Source: Balanoglossus misakiensis (lineage: Eukaryota > Hemichordata). From it: a stretch of DNA of 64,000 nt. Location of the stretch: assembly GCA_040954595.2 (NCBI GenBank), contig CM082581.2:11284001-11348000 (forward strand), in the 5' to 3' direction. The position numbers were made by a program, and so were the translations under genes. The notes under the pieces were generated by a model. The model was not told where the DNA came from. It did not search any database and saw only the letters and a list, made by a program, of their open reading frames with translations. Below are positions 40,987 through 54,000 of this stretch, in pieces; within the stretch, counting starts at the first letter, position 1, and the number at the start of each line of letters is the position of its first letter.

Positions 40987-41484
40987 ATGTTGTAATCAGG
41001 CTAGTATTGTAAAAATTTAAAGACTCTTATTTATAACTAAATTTAAAAGCGCTGTTAGAGTTACTGGTGCAGCCAAGCATGCTAGCGATGCTATTCTAAT
41101 GGTCTGCGTTAAGATACATATTGTAGTTTCTTGTCAATAAGTGCGCATTTGCATATTTAACGAACTCTTGTACTAATAGGTGGAACATGTCTAGAATTAG
41201 TGCACGAAATTGATGTCTATTACATATATTGATCTCCCCAAAATTTGTGTTGAGACCTATTCAACCAAAGACTATAATCTACTTGTGGATAGTCTGAGAA
41301 CAAGTTCAACTCCGATACAATCTTCATTGTGTGTATAATATTATATATATGAAGTCATACCGTAGTATTTCTGTACGTATCTGTGTCTGTTGGTAAATTA
41401 CAGTACTAAAGGTTGATATATAAATCATGTAAAATTTTCACAATGTTGACGTTAACTGGTTATGTATGTGCATAACAGAAAGTG

Positions 41485-41490
41485 AATAAA
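41485..41490 (+). terminator. Poly(A) signal of the second plus-strand receptor gene
   Basis: AATAAA about 500 bases after the TAA stop at 40984-40986, on the coding strand. Confidence 0.55.
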
Positions 41491-41852
41491 AGTTTGATCA
41501 GTTTCTCGTGTTAACGTGTAAACTCATATCGACAAATTGCCAGGATGTAAAATCCATATAGGTGTCATGGAAACATTTCTTGCATGAAATGAAATTGTCA
41601 GACATGTGGCCTCTGGGACCTTTGCCACCGTAATGAGTTTAACTAACCGTGTGCTTTTGTGCCACTCTTGATAAAAGTAAGGCTGTGGCAAAAATAAAGC
41701 GTATTTATTACTATTCTAATGGTCAACCGAAAGCAAATAATGTCTTTTACAGCAAGTCGGTAATGAAAACACAAACATTTTAATATATGCGAAAACAACA
41801 CACAACTGTGATTAGAAGCATGATTGTTAAAGACATCGTCGCTGTACATTGT

Positions 41853-41858
41853 TTTATT
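41853..41858 (-). terminator. Candidate poly(A) signal of the SLC23 gene
   Basis: AATAAA on the minus strand, about 660 bases after the SLC23 stop at 42520-42522. Another lies at 41704-41709. Confidence 0.4.
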
Positions 41859-42519
41859 TTCAGTACAAAATACGACTAACTGAAGGAATGCAGGAACATC
41901 ACATTTTTCTTATTTAAGAATTCAGGAGAAACTTTAAGTTGTCAAGTAATGATAAATTCCACTAAGAGACCTAAAATTTGATATAATTAAACGTTACACA
42001 CATTAAAAAAATATCTCGACCTTCTCTATTTAAAAAGGCCGGACGGATCACACACTATTACCAGTATAGAATGTGTTGAGTTATATACATATGTAGAAAT
42101 CAAACATCTTTGAAACATGAAGATGTACATTAAACTATCTAAATTCGTTCTTTGGTTGAAAATATAATTTGGTATAATACAATCCTCGATTATGCAGTTA
42201 AAATATACATGTACAATTAAAAATACAATGTACCGGTATAGTGTTTTATACAAGTACACATATCTCACATGTATCTACAGAAATACGGGTTAACGTGTGT
42301 AACTCTAAGACTACTGACTGTAAGGTTTCGATTAGTAGTCAGTAAAAAAACGGGTTCCTTTACATTACGACTGTCGTCGTTGTGACCCAATCTATCGCAA
42401 ATAGCTAAATGTTTCTGTGGCTGTACATGGAAAGTAAAGTAAACATCTTGACAGTTCAACCACAGACAGTACTGTCTATGGTTCAACTCATATATTTGTG
42501 ACATTTGTACTGAGGTCTT

Positions 42520-45500
42520 TCAAACCGACGTTCTGTCCTCATCGGATCTGGTCTTGGATGCAGGACTGGTTCTGAACGTAGGACAAAATGGTAAGTAACG
42601 ACAGATTTTCCATTTTCGAATGCACGGCATGCAGAACGGTATATCATACGTCTTTTTTCTCCTTGCATGGCGGTTGCTATTTGCAGTATTGTTCGCTTCG
42701 TGCTTTTTACGCCACGTGGTCATTCCCCTTTCATTTAACGATCCTGAAATCCAAGAAGCATGAAGTTTCCGATGGTCAAATTACGTGTGGTAACTTCTAT
42801 ACCACTGCACACGCAATTGTCAAAGATACTAAGAACAATGACCAAAGATACAACTCACATCGTCCAAAGACATCACATTATTACCGAGCTCGGAGGCCAA
42901 ATCATCACTTTTAACAACAATGAGAATGTACGAAAACATTGCTCACCCGGAATTGTGTTGTCCAATAGGAATCCTACAACACCGGCAATCAGCATTCCAG
43001 TTTTGCAAATTATTGTTAAAACCTGATCTCCTTCGACACTACCTGTTTTAATTGATACGGAGAATGGTGTTTAGAAAAAAATATAAGTTTCCACTGTGTA
43101 AATTCTGACCTATTAAACCATTGGAAAAATCAGGCAAAATCGACAAAAGAATTACCCGTGCTGATGGCACCAGGATTTCTCTGGAAATATTCCGGTATTA
43201 TGACTCCAGACGACACGGCCAGTCCGAAGATGCAGAGGTTCCTGGTGGAATTCATGTCCGTGTACTGGAGGTTGGAGACGCCCACGGATAAGATAAAACC
43301 TGACAAAGACAAATTCCATCACGTGGTTACCACCTTTTGAAATATGACTTCAACTACCGATCAGTGATACTTTCAATTAATTAATCACACAATGCCCAGT
43401 TTGCTGTCATCTCAAATTTGAACGAGATCGACGGCAGTGACGGTCATGGCCATGGCCACTGATGCGAGCATACATGTATCGACCCAGGTCACCAGGTTTT
43501 ACTTAAAACCTGTATTAAAATAACTCACAGAATGTGTATACCAATCATTTTGTATAGTAACATACCTGCCAAAACCCAAAAGATTCCACCAATTATTGGA
43601 GTTGGCAAGGACACTATGATCGCAGCTACCTTTCCCATCAGAGCAAAGACAAATAACAAGACACTCGTCCATTGAATAACGCGACGGCTTCCAACCTATT
43701 ATATTCAATAGATATGAAAATTAATCGAACGCAAAATGTGTTGGCGGATAGGACTTTATTGCTTCCAGGACACATTCCTGACGCTCAAGTCCTTTTAAGC
43801 GACTGGGCCATTGTTCTTTTTTTTATTCACCTTGTATCCGTTTCCCATGTACAGGGGGACATTTTCAAAATGGCGGCGCTCACTCGAATACAAGCGACAC
43901 GACTGAATCCTACTTGTGTTCATACCTTGGTGATGGCTATGGCACCGATGTTAGCCGAGTATGACGTCACTCCTATAGACCCCCACATGCCTGCAATCAT
44001 ACAGGCGATACCTTCAACGCCAATGCCACGGTTGATGGCGTGAGCGGGAACCTGTGGTGCACCACTCATCTTGGCACATGCGTGGTAGTCACCGACCGAC
44101 TCGATGACGGACGCCATCACACCGGCGCTCATACCGACCGTGGCAGCGATACTGACTGTCGGTAAACCCCACCTGACTAGCGAGAGAAAGGAAAATAAAT
44201 CGCTTACCAATAAATCATTTTCAAAGCATTAATGCTCAGTGCTTTAATCTTCCACAACATATTGTAACTGAAATTATGTCAGACTGAGGTCCCTGTGCTC
44301 TTAGCTCAGATAAAGACAAGCAAGTCATGTCTTTAGGTTTATGCAGGAAAGGTTTCTGTAGACTCTTTACTCACATGGAATTGGGAACCAAAACCAGGGA
44401 AAGTGGGCAACATCATCTTGGTGAACGTCTGTTCTGGCAAAATACCCTGGTTCGTCAGGATCATCAGGGAATACGTTAGTTATAGTCAGTATAAAACAAA
44501 AGAACCACGTGACACCAATCGACAACAAAACCTAAAAGTGTAAAAACAGTCTTCGAGTGAAAGTCAGTCTCTCTTGCAGATACCATACGAATGAAGCGTG
44601 ATGTTTTCATCCCTGTTACCGCATGTTTTATTGATTTTCAGATTCAGATTCGGATTCAGATTCAGAATCAGAACCTGAATCTAATCTGAATCTTAATGGG
44701 GGTTTTCCTATAAATCACATCCACAAAAATGTGTTCTTTGACTAGATATAAACGTGCAAGGTGTCTTTGTGTAGAGAACTTACTGGAAATAATGCAAAGA
44801 TCTTAGCACTGCTCGTATAGCACTTCCTTTTCCTCAGTTTACACCAGGGATATAATACGTTGACATTGCGAAGATACTGTGAAAATATCACAACTAACGC
44901 CATCGCCCTGAGGAGACGTAAAACAAAACACACATGACAACTCACGTTCAATCCGCATTTGCAAATCAAGCGTTTTGTTGATTCTTACACATGACCTAAC
45001 ATTTAGTTTCAATAAACTGTTTAAAATGAATCATTTCGATGAATTATCAAGTTTTCTCGTTTCATAAAAGTTTACCCTCAAACTGATTTATCATCTTTGC
45101 TGTGCATTTTTGTGTGTGCGAAGACAAATTGATTGAAAACGACGCTATATTTTACAGGAGTGGTGTAAACATTCACAAACTAGACAGACAGTAACTCACA
45201 TGAAGGAGATTCCCCAATGCTTACTAGCGCTGTTCAGTCCAATAATGCAAAGGTTCAGTCCGATCAGAGTCAATGTCGGGGCCACCGTCAGTGGTCCAAT
45301 GTATCGAAGAAGCAAACCGACGATACCCGAGAAGCCGAGAACAAGTTGGAAACACGCAGCTACCAATGTCGCCCCTTGGATCTGTAAAATATCATGTGAC
45401 TGTTCAGCGCAACAGAAAGGCCACCCACTGGACCGTGACACTGGAAATGAATTGCACATCTTGCCTTTGAAAGGGGGGTGTCGACATAGATGAACCACGC

Positions 45501-46629
45501 AATAACGTCTAGAACACATTACGAAAACTGTGTCCATAATAGTCCCAAGTCGGGTGTTGTTTATCTTGTCTACAGTGCAAGACTCGCGTTGCTTACCTCT
45601 TTTATCCTGTCCGCATAAGTGGCATCATTAGGTTCATAATAGTGTGTTAGGTTCGACGTGTTGTTAACTGTAAACAACAACAAAAGGGTTACAATAACTA
45701 ACAGGAACGGACACCAACGGAAACATGTTCAAAAGTACATTCGTGGGACGTACCCGAATATGTGTAATTTTCGCTGTCGCTGGTAGTAATCTCTTTGCAT
45801 TTCCATTGTGGCATTCCCATGATAATTGTGGCGGGAATGTAGAGAGAGCCAGCCACTCCTTGGATGATTGGTAATCTGTGACACGCAATCATAATAATGA
45901 TATTAAGAATTTGACAATAGCAATAAATAAACCCCCATGTCCCTGGGTTGCAAAGAAACACCCTAACCAAACTACACATACATAAACACATCCACCTATG
46001 CATGCATTTACATGTATATAAACTTAATCAAGCTTGCTTTTCGTCCATCAAAACACTTCACTGAGGCAATGTTTGGAGCCGGCCCTCCGAAATTAGTTTC
46101 GCCTTAGTCTTGGATATTTAATACACACTTTAGTGGACAAACCTGGATCCAAATGTCGACTGCAAGAAGGTGCCTATAGATTCTGCAAAGACTGTAGCAC
46201 TAAACAGTTGGCCAAGAACAGCGGGCTGGTCCTCTTGTGGCACGCAGAACATATGCACCATGAGGACGGGGTACACCAAAGCACTGCTAAACATTGTCAA
46301 GTGTTGCTGTAAGATGAAAAAAGTTTTTTTTTTACAAAATATCCCAATATGCTAAGCACGTCTTCGTTCAAAAAATAAGTTCACTCCCACCATGCACGTA
46401 CCTGAAGACCGAACACAAGACAAGAATACCAAGGCGGTATATCTTCAATACTGTACTTCAGGTCTGCATTGTATTCGTCGTCTACCTCGCTGTCAATCTC
46501 CTTGAGGTTTTCTGATGCATCCGGTTCCTCCAGACTCTCCGCCATTTTGTCTGTTGCATGGTCGGCGGAATTATACTGATGATGATTGTGAACATCATTC
46601 ATTTCCAGTTGGGCATCGGTGTCGCCCAT
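42520..46629 (-). CDS. SLC23A1-like: SLC23-family nucleobase/ascorbate transporter
   Basis: Twelve coding exons: 46402-46629, 46143-46306, 45754-45875, 45597-45667, 45200-45381, 44784-44907, 44375-44531, 43926-44176, 43566-43695, 43156-43299, 42947-43042, 42520-42743; 1893 nt, 630 aa, all phases agree (human SLC23A1 is 598 aa, SLC23A2 650 aa). A hydrophilic acidic N-terminus (1-~65) is followed by about 12-14 membrane segments. Diagnostic blocks are RYIGPLTVAPT, SQYLRN, RWGLPTV, ESVGDYHACAKM-GAP, HAINRGI-EG, NIGAIAITKVGSRR and NPGAISTG. Human members are Na+-dependent ascorbate transporters in the plasma membrane. The family motif Q/E/P-N-x-G-x4-T starts with Ala (A424-N425) and the TM1 QH pair reads Q76-Q77-H78, so substrate cannot be assigned safely. 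An acceptor AG lies six bases before the ATG, implying a noncoding upstream exon. Confidence 0.95.
44641..44692. repeat. GATTCA short tandem repeat with inverted copies
   Basis: Several GATTCA/GATTCG units (about 44641-44665) followed by complementary GAATC units (about 44677-44692) in an SLC23 intron, able to fold back on themselves. Probably a simple repeat. Confidence 0.7.
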
Positions 46630-47627
46630 CTCAGTCTATTTTGGCCGGTCAGGTGAAATAAATAAAAAATAACCGAAGAAAGTAACGTAAAGAAAACAAT
46701 ATGATTGTTTTAACAGTCAGATGGTAAACATTAAAAGCGAAGAACAAAAAGCAAAATAAGGCATTTGCTTAGCCAGGAAATTCGAAGGACGAGGTTGATT
46801 TTTAAAATGGACCCAAGTTGCATGAATCTTGACACTGTGTCTCATGCAAAGTATCTCATGGCGTGCCAGAAAACGTGAGATATTGGCCAGGGTGACTTGA
46901 TTGGTCTTATTGTGCCCTGTCGGCAAATAACATTGATTTGTTGGGGGAGGGGGTTAAGACACTTATGTAATAAGTGATTGATTTGTTGTGGGATCATGCA
47001 ATGTTATCTGCAGCCAGCCAATTATCGCGAACAACACACAGTCCAGGCCCCCCGGCATGATGACTATTACACAGTTTACACGCCACAGTGCACAGAACTA
47101 ACTATCTCTAATCTTGTACTGTGGGTGACACAGTCATGAGAGTGTATCAGTGCCTCTTGGTGATGAGACATTTTCGGAATGCCGCAGGTTAGACAGAATA
47201 CGAGCTGTGTATTTTTAGAACATTAATAGATTAGGGTAGGTGAACTTAGGTACAAAACTTCTGGCGTCATGCACATTTCGTCTTGTACTTTGAAAAAGTT
47301 GTTTGCTATTTCTAGTACCTTGAAACATTACCTGAACATTTTAACAATATACCCAAGGAGTATGTACATGTACTAATGTGGGGCTGTGGACCATTTGAAT
47401 TTTCATTTTATGTTATTAGCAGCGTAAATCTGCCGTATTCACTTTTCACGTTTGCCAATATGACATAACAACTCAGAGCCTCCTTTGAGCGAATCTTAAG
47501 TCTCTTTCATGGCATGACTGGCCAAATATTTGTACAGCAAAAGAACCCACAACATGTCACCTGTGTATTCGTCCGCTGTAACCCAGCCAGACGTAAAAAC
47601 CGCGTTGTGACCTTCGATTATTCGAGC

Positions 47628-47656
47628 CACGGTCACTCCACAGTGGAGTGACCGTG
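47628..47656. repeat. Perfect 13-bp inverted repeat, 3-base loop
   Basis: CACGGTCACTCCA (47628-47640), loop CAG, then TGGAGTGACCGTG (47644-47656). A perfect 13-bp stem with a minimal loop is well beyond what the local base composition would often give. Function unknown. Confidence 0.85.
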
Positions 47657-48029
47657 TTAGAGCTCAAGTCACGAATATAAAACACCCATGTTGTACCAGA
47701 CGGTTCGTCAACAAACTGATCAAATTATCTGTACATTGTAAACGAGATTAATTGATCAGTGCAAATCGCTCAACGCCAAGTGATGAAGACAGGCCGCTAT
47801 CAATGAGTTACAGGTCTGCGTGATCCAACCACAAACACTCAGATTGACATGCTCCTAAAACCTGCAATTACGCTGTGATTTATAGACAAACACCCATCAC
47901 ACAAAGTTGACTTACAGAGCCAGATCCTTAAAATATGTCAACATGTAACATTCGTTTGCATAGCTATGGAGAATATCATGATTGATAGCATGGACCCGCA
48001 TTTACTTGTTTGCTTGTTTCGTTGCATAA

Positions 48030-48054
48030 GGGGGGGGGGGGGGGGGGGGGGGGG
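48030..48054. repeat. Poly-G homopolymer of 25 bases
   Basis: Uninterrupted run of 25 G on the plus strand. The exact length may be uncertain because homopolymers are prone to sequencing error. Confidence 0.9.
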
Positions 48055-51000
48055 TCTGACAATGCTGGAATTTCCAAGGCGATTAGATTCATGCATTAGG
48101 CAATTGTTAAGTGTGTACATCATGATGTTAGACTATTTTCAGTGAAAAGCCTAGACATCATTTTACGTAACAAAAATGTCATATTGAATGTACTCTGACC
48201 AGAAAACATGTTCAACTGACAAAACTCATGAAATTTGGGTCGGTGGGTCGCACTTTGTTTACCAATCAAACACACCATCGACATGTAGTCGTAAGATGAC
48301 AAGGGATTTTGAAAAGAATCAAAGAATCAGGTGTCACAACCTGGAACAAGAATTCGGATTGAGTACTTTAGACAGGCAACCAACGGGGTCGCATGTGAGG
48401 TCACCATATTCAAGTAGCACTTGTAAACCAACCAATCATACACCGGAATTCCCCCTTATAGATGTTCAGTTATCGCGTGTGAAAAAGAGACTATAGTTAA
48501 CACTGAAAATGCGGTTATCAATCTCGTCAACATACATTACCATGTGTTGCTATCAAGGTACAATGCTTTCCACACAAGTCTACAGAATGATCAAACGCTG
48601 GTGTACTCTTTGAAGTATGTCACAGGCTTAAAGGGTTAAGTAATACTGAATTCTGCCAAACCAGCAAATAAACAAACTTAGGCATACAACGTATGTCGAT
48701 GGTGGTGCGCTGCCAAATGTTGATGATTAAACTGTTGTCCAGGTATATGTGTTACTTATTGTGTTTGGTCTGGTCAAATTATATCATCGCGAACAGAATT
48801 GGTCCATAACGTGTTCACTAGCATGACAAGAGAGTTCCTATTGTGATAATTTAGGACACAGGTTTGTCCTAATTCGGACGCTCAATGGGTGTTGACTGTT
48901 GTTATTGTCGTGGTGGCCGCAATTCAACTTTCTTATCAGCCACACAACCTTCAGACAATTCTCAACGACCTTCAGCGCGTCTTCGCATTTGTGTGTGACC
49001 TTTGGGTAAATCGAAATATATGGGTCGTGTTGTTGAGTCTTGTCGGCGCTTCCAAACCAAACACCGGACACAAACAAGAAGCGTGTTTTCGGGGTAAACC
49101 AGCTATCGCCATGTTAGGACTTCAGCCTGAAAAGAATACTCAACACAACAAAACTGGATTTTGCCAAAACTAAACAATGTGCCATTGTCTACACCGATCT
49201 CCAAAACAAAAACCTTCCGCGAGAGAAAAGAAAAGTACTCACTCCTTGGAAATCAGTCAGTAAGGTGAACACGTGTATCAGCAATTCGACAGCGGCTCAT
49301 GGGTCTGACGCTCGGCGACAAAAAAAGGTGCGTACAGTTGAATCTCCGAGGTCGTTGTGTGACACAAGGGGTTAAACGCGATAGGAACGAACTAACCAAG
49401 AGCTGATCCTTGCCCTTGTGTGGTTATGTGGGGCGTCATGACACGATCCCATTGGTTACGTCTCTTTGGAAAGCCCCAAACAATTCTACATAACAGGAAT
49501 TTGCTGACTTCTACAAATTTATTGTGTAGTATGATACTACAGGCTCTTGTACCTGAGTTTTCAGTAAGTAGGTGAGATCAGTATATACCTTCTATTAATT
49601 TTTAACAGTTTTGTGATATTGTCCATGGTTAAGTAAACACTTTATGACACGATGTGTCGTAATTCAACGTAATTATCTAATGCTTAATCAGTATAACCAT
49701 CGAATGAGTGATTTCTAATTAATCATGATAAATTCAGTTCTACAGGTGTACCGCATTGAGGATCAAAACATATGTCGTTCCGTAATTAATCATGAACAAG
49801 CTGCTTTTTAACAAGTGGTTTTTTATCGCTTTATTAGATAAATGGTATATGTTTTGGAGTAACCATAGCTATGAGTACAAAATATTGTTCAAAATCTGTT
49901 AATTATTAACATATACATATTCCTCAGGGATGTACGATCAGCAACATTCATATATTTTCATTTATTTGAACTGCCGATGTTTTGAATTTCCTTTGAAAAA
50001 GTTATCAAAATCAGTAGTAAAATAGTACATGTAGTAATCATGGGTTTTCTGACAATTCTTCATGTTATCCTACATGGGAAGATTTTTGATTGAATTATAT
50101 TAGTCGCTGGCTTGTTCTATCAAAAAGTTTGGGGATAGGTTGCTAAAGATGTAACACTCTCATCCTCACACTCTCCGATTTCTCACCACATCATCGTCTC
50201 AAGTCAAACAGTGCAGTATATGCATGTTAACTAGCCAACCCGAGATTTCATGAGATCTAGCGAGACTTCATCAGTACCTGTCACCCTACTTTCCGCTCTG
50301 GCAGTTTTTTATTTCATCAACATAATTGGAGCGAAAATAGTTGTTTAATCATGCATTCGTACCCTGAGAAACCTCAGTTGTTACAATAAAGAATTCATTG
50401 TGCCACAAATGACGGGGTCATTTGGTACGCCCAAGACAACATATATAACTCACGCCATACACCAGCAGAGAAAGCACAGAAATCAATCAACAGAGTAGAT
50501 GAAGTGCGGTTTACAAACAGTCGGGAAAATTTGTCTGAGTTGCTGACAGAACTAACCATGTAATTCTCGCAGTAGGGCCAGGCACATGCACAATTGACGT
50601 GTCCTCTTTCGGCCGATGAACGTTCCAGACCCATGACCTGCGTAGGTGTGTGGCTAATTTAACTTCCAGTATTGTTTGATCTGTGCGCCTCACTGACAAA
50701 TGCGTCATAATCATTCACTGTAATTTAGTTGTTGATACAAATACCAAAGTCTGGGCTTCATGTTATCATTAAAATTACATTGACTATTCTTTCTAAATGT
50801 CCGACCGAACATACGTACATTTGACAAAAAAGAGAGAAACTAGACTTATAGTTTAACCGTAGAATTCTCCGCATTCCAGTCCCGCATGCAGACAAACAAG
50901 ACGGCCACCCGAAACTAACGTATTATTTCCGCTGATAACCAGTACTGTGTGTAAACAGTTTTTATCAAATACCGTGGGTGTTCCAAAAAGCTATACGACA

Positions 51001-54000
51001 ATAACCGATAAGGACTGGCCCATTGCCATAATACATGTAGATTTACCACTCTCCATGAACTACACCTTATATCATCACAGTTCCGTCACGTGATGGTGAT
51101 TTCCATTTTTTTCACAAAGGTAAATGTTTCTTATCATAGGCCAACCTGTATGATTAACTTTATGAAGATATAAAATGTGGCTCTCGCTCGAAAAGCTTAA
51201 GATTGACTATAACAGCGATTGGTGCGCTTGTATCTTCCATAATCGTGAAGTTTATGACAATATAGGTATCTGTAGGAGGATTCTAAATTCCATAATACCA
51301 ACCTATGCGAAGAATGCACACTTACAAGCACATCCAAAATTACATGCACTTGTGACGACCCCTGGGGATCGACTAACCACCATCAAACAAACAATGTCGG
51401 GGAGAACTGTGATTTGTCAAGTGCCTTTAAAACAATGCACAATCGTACTTACAAAACAAAGACGTCTCCAGTAGGAAACTACATACCTGGAATCACGCTG
51501 CCAAGCTGACGCGAAAGTTTGACACTTGTATGTGGGAACGGTGTAAATCAGATCCGAAGAACAAGGTACGCGCAGCGTAATAGGTCTGGGGTTATTTATG
51601 ACGCGAAGGGTTAAATGTAGACACGGGGAATGATTTATTGGAGATTTGACCAGCAAGGTTTGTGCATTGACCTTACCTACCGAGGTGAAAATCTGTTCTC
51701 ACCATTTGTATGGACCAGGGATTGAGACGCTAGATGAAGTATCATTCTACGATATATACAATGAAATCACGCTATTTCACGTTTCAATAATTTGTGGTCA
51801 TATTGACGGTACACTGAAAAAAAACCGGGACTTGTCTGTTGTCCCTTTAATGCATCTTCCATTCTGGCTGCAGTGTGAAAACAAAGTACTCCAAAATACT
51901 GCATGTCTGAATACGCATCCTTTATCGCATTCCTCCAGACAAGACCAGTGCAATACTTGACACATTATCAGTTACATTTCAGACCAACCTCACTGTTTAA
52001 TCTTTATCTGTGGCGTTTTTGATAAAGTTACAAATGACAACCACGTGAGCTGTTCTCTGAATGCAACACTTCTTGTTGAAGTTGTTGATAGACATTTACT
52101 CTCACAGTCCCTTAATTGTGCTGCTGGTGACGATGTCTAGAAAAACAAACGGAATGTAAACTGTTCCTAAGAGTGCGCTGTTTAGCTGAGAGAAATTTCG
52201 CTCAATATCGTTTATTCGCCAAGCACGCTATGAACTATCAAAACAGGTATACTGTTACATTCTTCGTTTTACATTAATGTTTTGATGGTCTATGCAAGTG
52301 CAGAGTTTTGTGAATGGAGATTATTAAATATTGAACGCAAATGGTTCATCATCTGTACGTTCACAGTCATGATTATTGTTAGTGCTGATTTTTCGCGATT
52401 TTATGTTGTTGATGCTGTAGTATACGCCACAAGCAGCGACCCAATGAAGCCTGGGCTTTGAGAAGTGATCGATGAAACAGAAAAAAGTACAATCGCAAGT
52501 ACAGGATCATCATCTGCGTAATGGTGCCAGTAATTATGACAGTGATATTTGCAGACATGGACGCACGTGTCACCAAATATTCCCGATGCATCGTCTCGTA
52601 TGCAGCTTTGACTTACATTACAACAGCGACATCCGTTCTATAAATCACAAGTTGCGGCGACTGCATTCTAAAATCCCACGGGAACCTGCCATTAATGAAT
52701 TATTTCAGCCCCTCAGTCAAAGCGATCGATGAATTGACCTGGCGTATCAGGTAAACAAAATGAAGATAAGGGAAGATAGTGATGTAGGCTCCCTAGCGAT
52801 ATGGCTTCGGCTTCCATCATCAGATTGATGTCACCAGAGCAAATAGATGATTTCTTTGCTGAATAGAAATGCCGTCAGTATTGAATTCACATTTTTTTAT
52901 AGAGTGATTATTGACTGAAAAGGAAAGGCAGGTAATATGGGACACGGCTCACATGGCTCAGCCAGTCTGAAAATTCCAACAGAGTCGCTCAGTAAAGGAT
53001 CTGCCTTCGTCATTTCCTACCTCCAGGATCAGATTGTGTTATGAGGGGAAACTGCACCTGAGCCAATGTACTATTTCTGCAAACAAACATGACTGGACTA
53101 AACAGGATAGCAACTTCACAAACTGTATACTCTTCCTCACCATGTACCGTACAATTGCATTAGTTTTCCGAGTTGCTGTCTTGTCGCAACATCGCCCGCT
53201 AGCGACAGAATTTTCACGGCTGACCTCTTTGCGGTCAGCATGTGGTTTCGGCATGACTAATCCCGTTTTGTGGAGACCGTTTAACTTTGGAGTGTGTGAT
53301 ATACCTTTTCAGATCGAGTCACAAATCATGAATCATGTAATGCGGGTCTTTGAGAAACAAAAATAAAACCATAAGAAACAGAGTTTAACGTCATAATAAA
53401 CTTGTTTGGCAATAACGTCATCGAATTAATCGTATTTAAAAAGACTACCAGAGGTCATACCAACATATAACTGGGCACCAGTCGCAGGCCGGGGTTATAT
53501 TGTATCTTTGAAAAATCATATTTGTTCTTGACATAGACGACTAATACATGTCTACGTGACTCTAAGGAACGTTACCCGCGCCTGTGGGGATGAAAGAGAA
53601 TAAATTTAGGTTTTACTGCCCCGTCGATGCACTTTGTCTTGTCGTCAGTATTCAGGCGAAATTTCCCCGGCTGTGATAAACGACCACGGCCAATCACATT
53701 GAAGTGTATAATGGATGATCGACTGTCGCCGAGTGCTGGGGAGGTCAAAGGTCGCCGTTGCCTGAAAGGGATGGACAAAATCACTAATTGTCGAGTTGAA
53801 AATATCGACTTTGGCCGAAAAGCAGTGCATGAGTGATCGTTGCGGTCGCGGTTACGAAATCTATCAATAAATCAATTAACGTCCTTAGTTTTAACATGCC
53901 ACAAATTTGTGATTATTTTGTACATGCATTTCCACGGCAGACCATCAATCATTGAAGACATAACTTATCATCACCCTTACACATCTGAAAAAAGTGATTT

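Larger units (their letters stand above)
40987..42519. other. Convergent 3' region between receptor and SLC23 genes
   Basis: Tail-to-tail interval of 1.5 kb formed by two 3' UTRs. A plus-strand AATAAA lies at 41485-41490 and minus-strand signals at 41858-41853 and 41709-41704. It is AT-rich, with no gene recognised. Confidence 0.55.

Noticed and set aside
45200-45493. 97-codon plus-strand frame in the SLC23 gene
   Set aside because: Shadow of an SLC23 exon on the opposite strand, which carries conserved transporter motifs.
53034-53366. 110-codon plus-strand open frame
   Set aside because: Overlaps an open minus-strand frame, contains no motif or membrane pattern I recognise, and has no splice context.
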